DNA from: Verrucomicrobiota bacterium
GTDB lineage: Bacteria > Verrucomicrobiota > Verrucomicrobiia > Limisphaerales > UBA1100
Length of the DNA: 7,050 bases
NCBI GenBank assembly: GCA_028872685.1
Contig: JAPKEI010000139.1
Span: 1 to 7,050, forward strand
Reading direction: 5' to 3'
Positions within the stretch are counted from its first letter, which is position 1, and each line of letters begins with the position of its first letter. A model generated the notes under the pieces. It saw nothing but the letters and a program-made list of their open reading frames with translations. It did no database searches and was not told where the DNA came from. Both the position numbers and the translations under genes were made by a program. This document shows positions 5,787 to 7,050 of this stretch, piece after piece.

Positions 5787-6650
5787 CTACTTCGCCGAGC
5801 CGTTTGATGTCTCGTTTTTCTTGTTGCGGCGAGACCAATCGTAAGCGCGGAAAGTGAGGGTGGCCGAGTCGCGTATATCAAGCTTTTCGCGGATATGATT
5901 ACGATGAGCCTGTATGGTGTAATGGCTCACCTTAAGCTTGCGGGAAATTTGCAAGGTGCTCAATCCCTGGCCGATGAGGCCAAACACCTGCTTCTCGCGC
6001 GGGCTTAACCGCTCAACACCCTGCACATGGCCATTGCTATGGCCTTTTCCGTTTCCATCGGTGAAGGATTCGCCGTTGAAGAGGGTTGATTCGAGCAATT
6101 TTTGCAATTCGTGCGAAAGGGTTTCCTGATGGTGCATCACGAGCCGGTTGATTTTTTCGTCAGTCACGGTGCCGCCGCGCAAGGGGGTGCTCACGCCAAG
6201 CAGACCAATCAACTCGCCGTTCGCAGTGGTCACTATGCCGGTGCTGAGGTCCACAGGAAATTCTCGCCCTCTGGCATCTCGATTGAGCAACCGCCCGCAC
6301 CAATGACCTTGGAGGGTTGCAATACGAATCTCATTCCGGAGCTTTTTTATTAGCTTTTTGGGGTTAACCAAATCCTCCACTCGTGCTCCGAGCGCCATAT
6401 TGTAGGAAAACCCATAAAGTCGCCGCCAAGCGCCATTCACATAGAGCAACTGACCCGTCTCAGCATCAGTTACAGAAATAGCATCGGTCATCAGCTCCCA
6501 ATTCGCCGCCAATACCCGCAAATGCTGGCGATGCTCTGTATTAGTAATGCACTTAGCCAATCGCACGAAAGATTTCGGCCGCGCGCATCCGCAGCCCAGA
6601 TCCTGTGTTTTTGGACTTTTTTCTTTGTTTTTGACCCTTTTCGATTTCAT
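5787..6650 (-). CDS. PAS-domain LuxR-type transcriptional regulator (287 aa)
   Basis: A very basic N-terminus (MKSKRVKNKEKSPK) and a small Cys pair (LGCGC, C20 and C22) precede a PAS domain (about 46-155). The PAS domain shows DAISVTDAETGQLLYVN, AWRRLYGFS, and the PAC-like stretch GRLLNRDARGREFPVDLS followed by IGLLGVS. A helical connector (about 160-190) and a Gly/Asn/His-rich linker (about 192-210) lead to a LuxR/FixJ helix-turn-helix (213-272): LSPREKQVFGLIGQGLSTLQ, the recognition helix around HYTIQAHRNHIREKL, and a C-terminal helix. There is no receiver domain, so the input is presumably a ligand, redox state or light sensed by PAS. No cofactor residue can be identified with confidence. 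The ATG has AAGGGA (plus 6660-6665) with a 9-nt spacer. It is the first gene of the cluster; 51 bases separate its TAG from the HDOD start. It is the likely local regulator. Confidence 0.93.
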   Translation of the reverse strand: MKSKRVKNKEKSPKTQDLGCGCARPKSFVRLAKCITNTEHRQHLRVLAANWELMTDAISVTDAETGQLLYVNGAWRRLYGFSYNMALGARVEDLVNPKKLIKKLRNEIRIATLQGHWCGRLLNRDARGREFPVDLSTGIVTTANGELIGLLGVSTPLRGGTVTDEKINRLVMHHQETLSHELQKLLESTLFNGESFTDGNGKGHSNGHVQGVERLSPREKQVFGLIGQGLSTLQISRKLKVSHYTIQAHRNHIREKLDIRDSATLTFRAYDWSRRNKKNETSNGSAK

Positions 6651-6834
6651 CTAGGCACGTCCCTTCACCATTAATACGCATTCAGGCTATAAAATCGTCG
6701 TAAAAAATAAAAAAATTTTTATGACGTTAACCGGCGGGCTACGCGACGCACCAGCAACAGAAGAAAATTAGCAGAGTTTTACTCGGCTTGCCTAGTGTAA
6801 AAATAAACTTTTTTTATAGTAGGGTACCTAGGCA
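6651..6834. repeat. Three copies of the 7-mer TGCCTAG in mixed orientation
   Basis: CTAGGCA occurs at 6651-6657, directly touching the PAS-LuxR start codon. Its complement TGCCTAG is at 6789-6795, and CTAGGCA is again at 6828-6834. The last two form a perfect 7-bp inverted repeat around 32 bases. The flanks of the three copies are not alike. They may be operator half-sites for the PAS-LuxR protein or another factor, or chance. Confidence 0.35.
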
Positions 6835-6925
6835 TGAACTGCGCAAATCGCGCCTCAGAAATCGAAACGGTCAAGCTGTAGCAACTCTGTGGATGAAGTT
6901 GAAGGTTCCGCCCAGAAATAATCTG
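6651..6925. other. Intergenic region upstream of the signalling operon
   Basis: This 275-base non-coding stretch must hold the promoter of the PAS-LuxR-led cluster. It is AT-rich in two places: A/T tracts at 6701-6720 and at 6797-6819, which may bend DNA or act as upstream promoter elements. A minus-strand TTTATAGC around 6686-6693 could be a -10 box, but no good -35 box stands 16-18 bases before it, so I do not call a promoter. It also contains three copies of a 7-mer, listed separately. No convincing gene or terminator is seen. Confidence 0.5.
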
Positions 6926-7050
6926 CTACGCGTCTTTTTCCTGATCCTGCGTTTGCTGGTCAGCCTCGTTCTCGATGCTGGGCGGGCCGGGCAAAGGCGG
7001 CAGGTTCGGCGTGCCGCCTGCACCGGGCTGGGGCAAGGGTGGCAGGGTTG
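6926..7050 (-). CDS. C-terminal tail of a proline-rich protein (partial)
   Basis: Read on the minus strand from the window edge, a frame gives 40 residues and then TAG (6926-6928). It starts TLPPLPQPGAGGTP, repeats LPPLPGPPS, then turns hydrophilic and charged (ENEADQQTQDQEKDA). Most codons end in G or C, as in the neighbouring genes, and a charged tail before a stop is typical of real C-termini. The rest of the gene is outside the window, so its product cannot be identified. Low-complexity composition and short length keep the call tentative. Confidence 0.5.
   Translation of the reverse strand, partial: TLPPLPQPGAGGTPNLPPLPGPPSIENEADQQTQDQEKDA

Noticed and set aside
6780..6812. Possible sigma-28 promoter for the signalling operon: AAAAGTTT and GCCGAGTA on the minus strand
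   Set aside because: Both boxes look plausible, but the spacer is 17 bases and not 11, which sigma-28 does not normally accept.
6834..6881. Short plus-strand frame of 15 codons (MNCANRASEIETVKL)
   Set aside because: It is too short, has no ribosome site and no recognisable product.
6893..7050. Plus-strand frame starting MKLKVPPRNNLLRVFFLILR, resembling a signal peptide, open to the window edge
   Set aside because: After the hydrophobic stretch it is Gly/Arg/Gln-rich, as expected from the complement of proline codons. No good ribosome site precedes it, and the minus-strand proline-rich tail explains the same bases better. The sequence to the right would decide.

Overview
This 7,050-base window is a compact bacterial chromosomal segment with a motility and signalling theme. 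It has a fairly high GC content and purine-rich Shine-Dalgarno sites before several genes. I see no tRNA, rRNA, CRISPR array, insertion sequence or phage gene. The proteins point to a flagellated Gram-negative-type bacterium. A member of the Planctomycetes-Verrucomicrobia group is my guess from protein style only, and the sequence does not prove it.

Layout from left to right: (1) on the plus strand, the 3' part of a TPR/glycosyltransferase-9-like gene (1-1004, start outside the window). (2) Converging on it, a short flagellin gene on the minus strand (1064-1855), ended by a strong intrinsic terminator at 1008-1036. (3) A 217-base gap (1856-2072) dense with regulation: a near-consensus sigma-28 (FliA) promoter, a leader of about 100 nt with two hairpins and three ANGGA motifs resembling CsrA sites, and two tandem hairpins that end the upstream operon. 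(4) A four-gene minus-strand cluster, transcribed from 6650 down to 2073: PAS-LuxR regulator, HDOD-domain protein, conserved uncharacterised 476-aa protein, and a REC-HD-GYP protein. (5) A 275-base AT-rich upstream region (6651-6925) with three copies of a 7-mer. (6) At the right edge, the proline-rich C-terminal tail of another minus-strand gene.

How the parts may work together (inference): the PAS-LuxR protein may sense a small molecule or redox state and control the cluster. The HDOD and HD-GYP proteins belong to signalling families, and active HD-GYP enzymes degrade cyclic di-GMP, which often governs the switch between swimming and attachment. The flagellin next door has its own sigma-28 promoter, so it is probably expressed late in the flagellar hierarchy. 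The glycosyltransferase-like protein could modify flagellin, but only proximity suggests this.

The most interesting points are: a run of eight identical bases filling most of the spacer of the flagellin promoter, a possible phase-variation switch; a leader that looks built for CsrA-type translational repression; and a receiver domain with Glu in place of the phospho-accepting Asp, fused to an HD-GYP domain that has lost two expected metal ligands.
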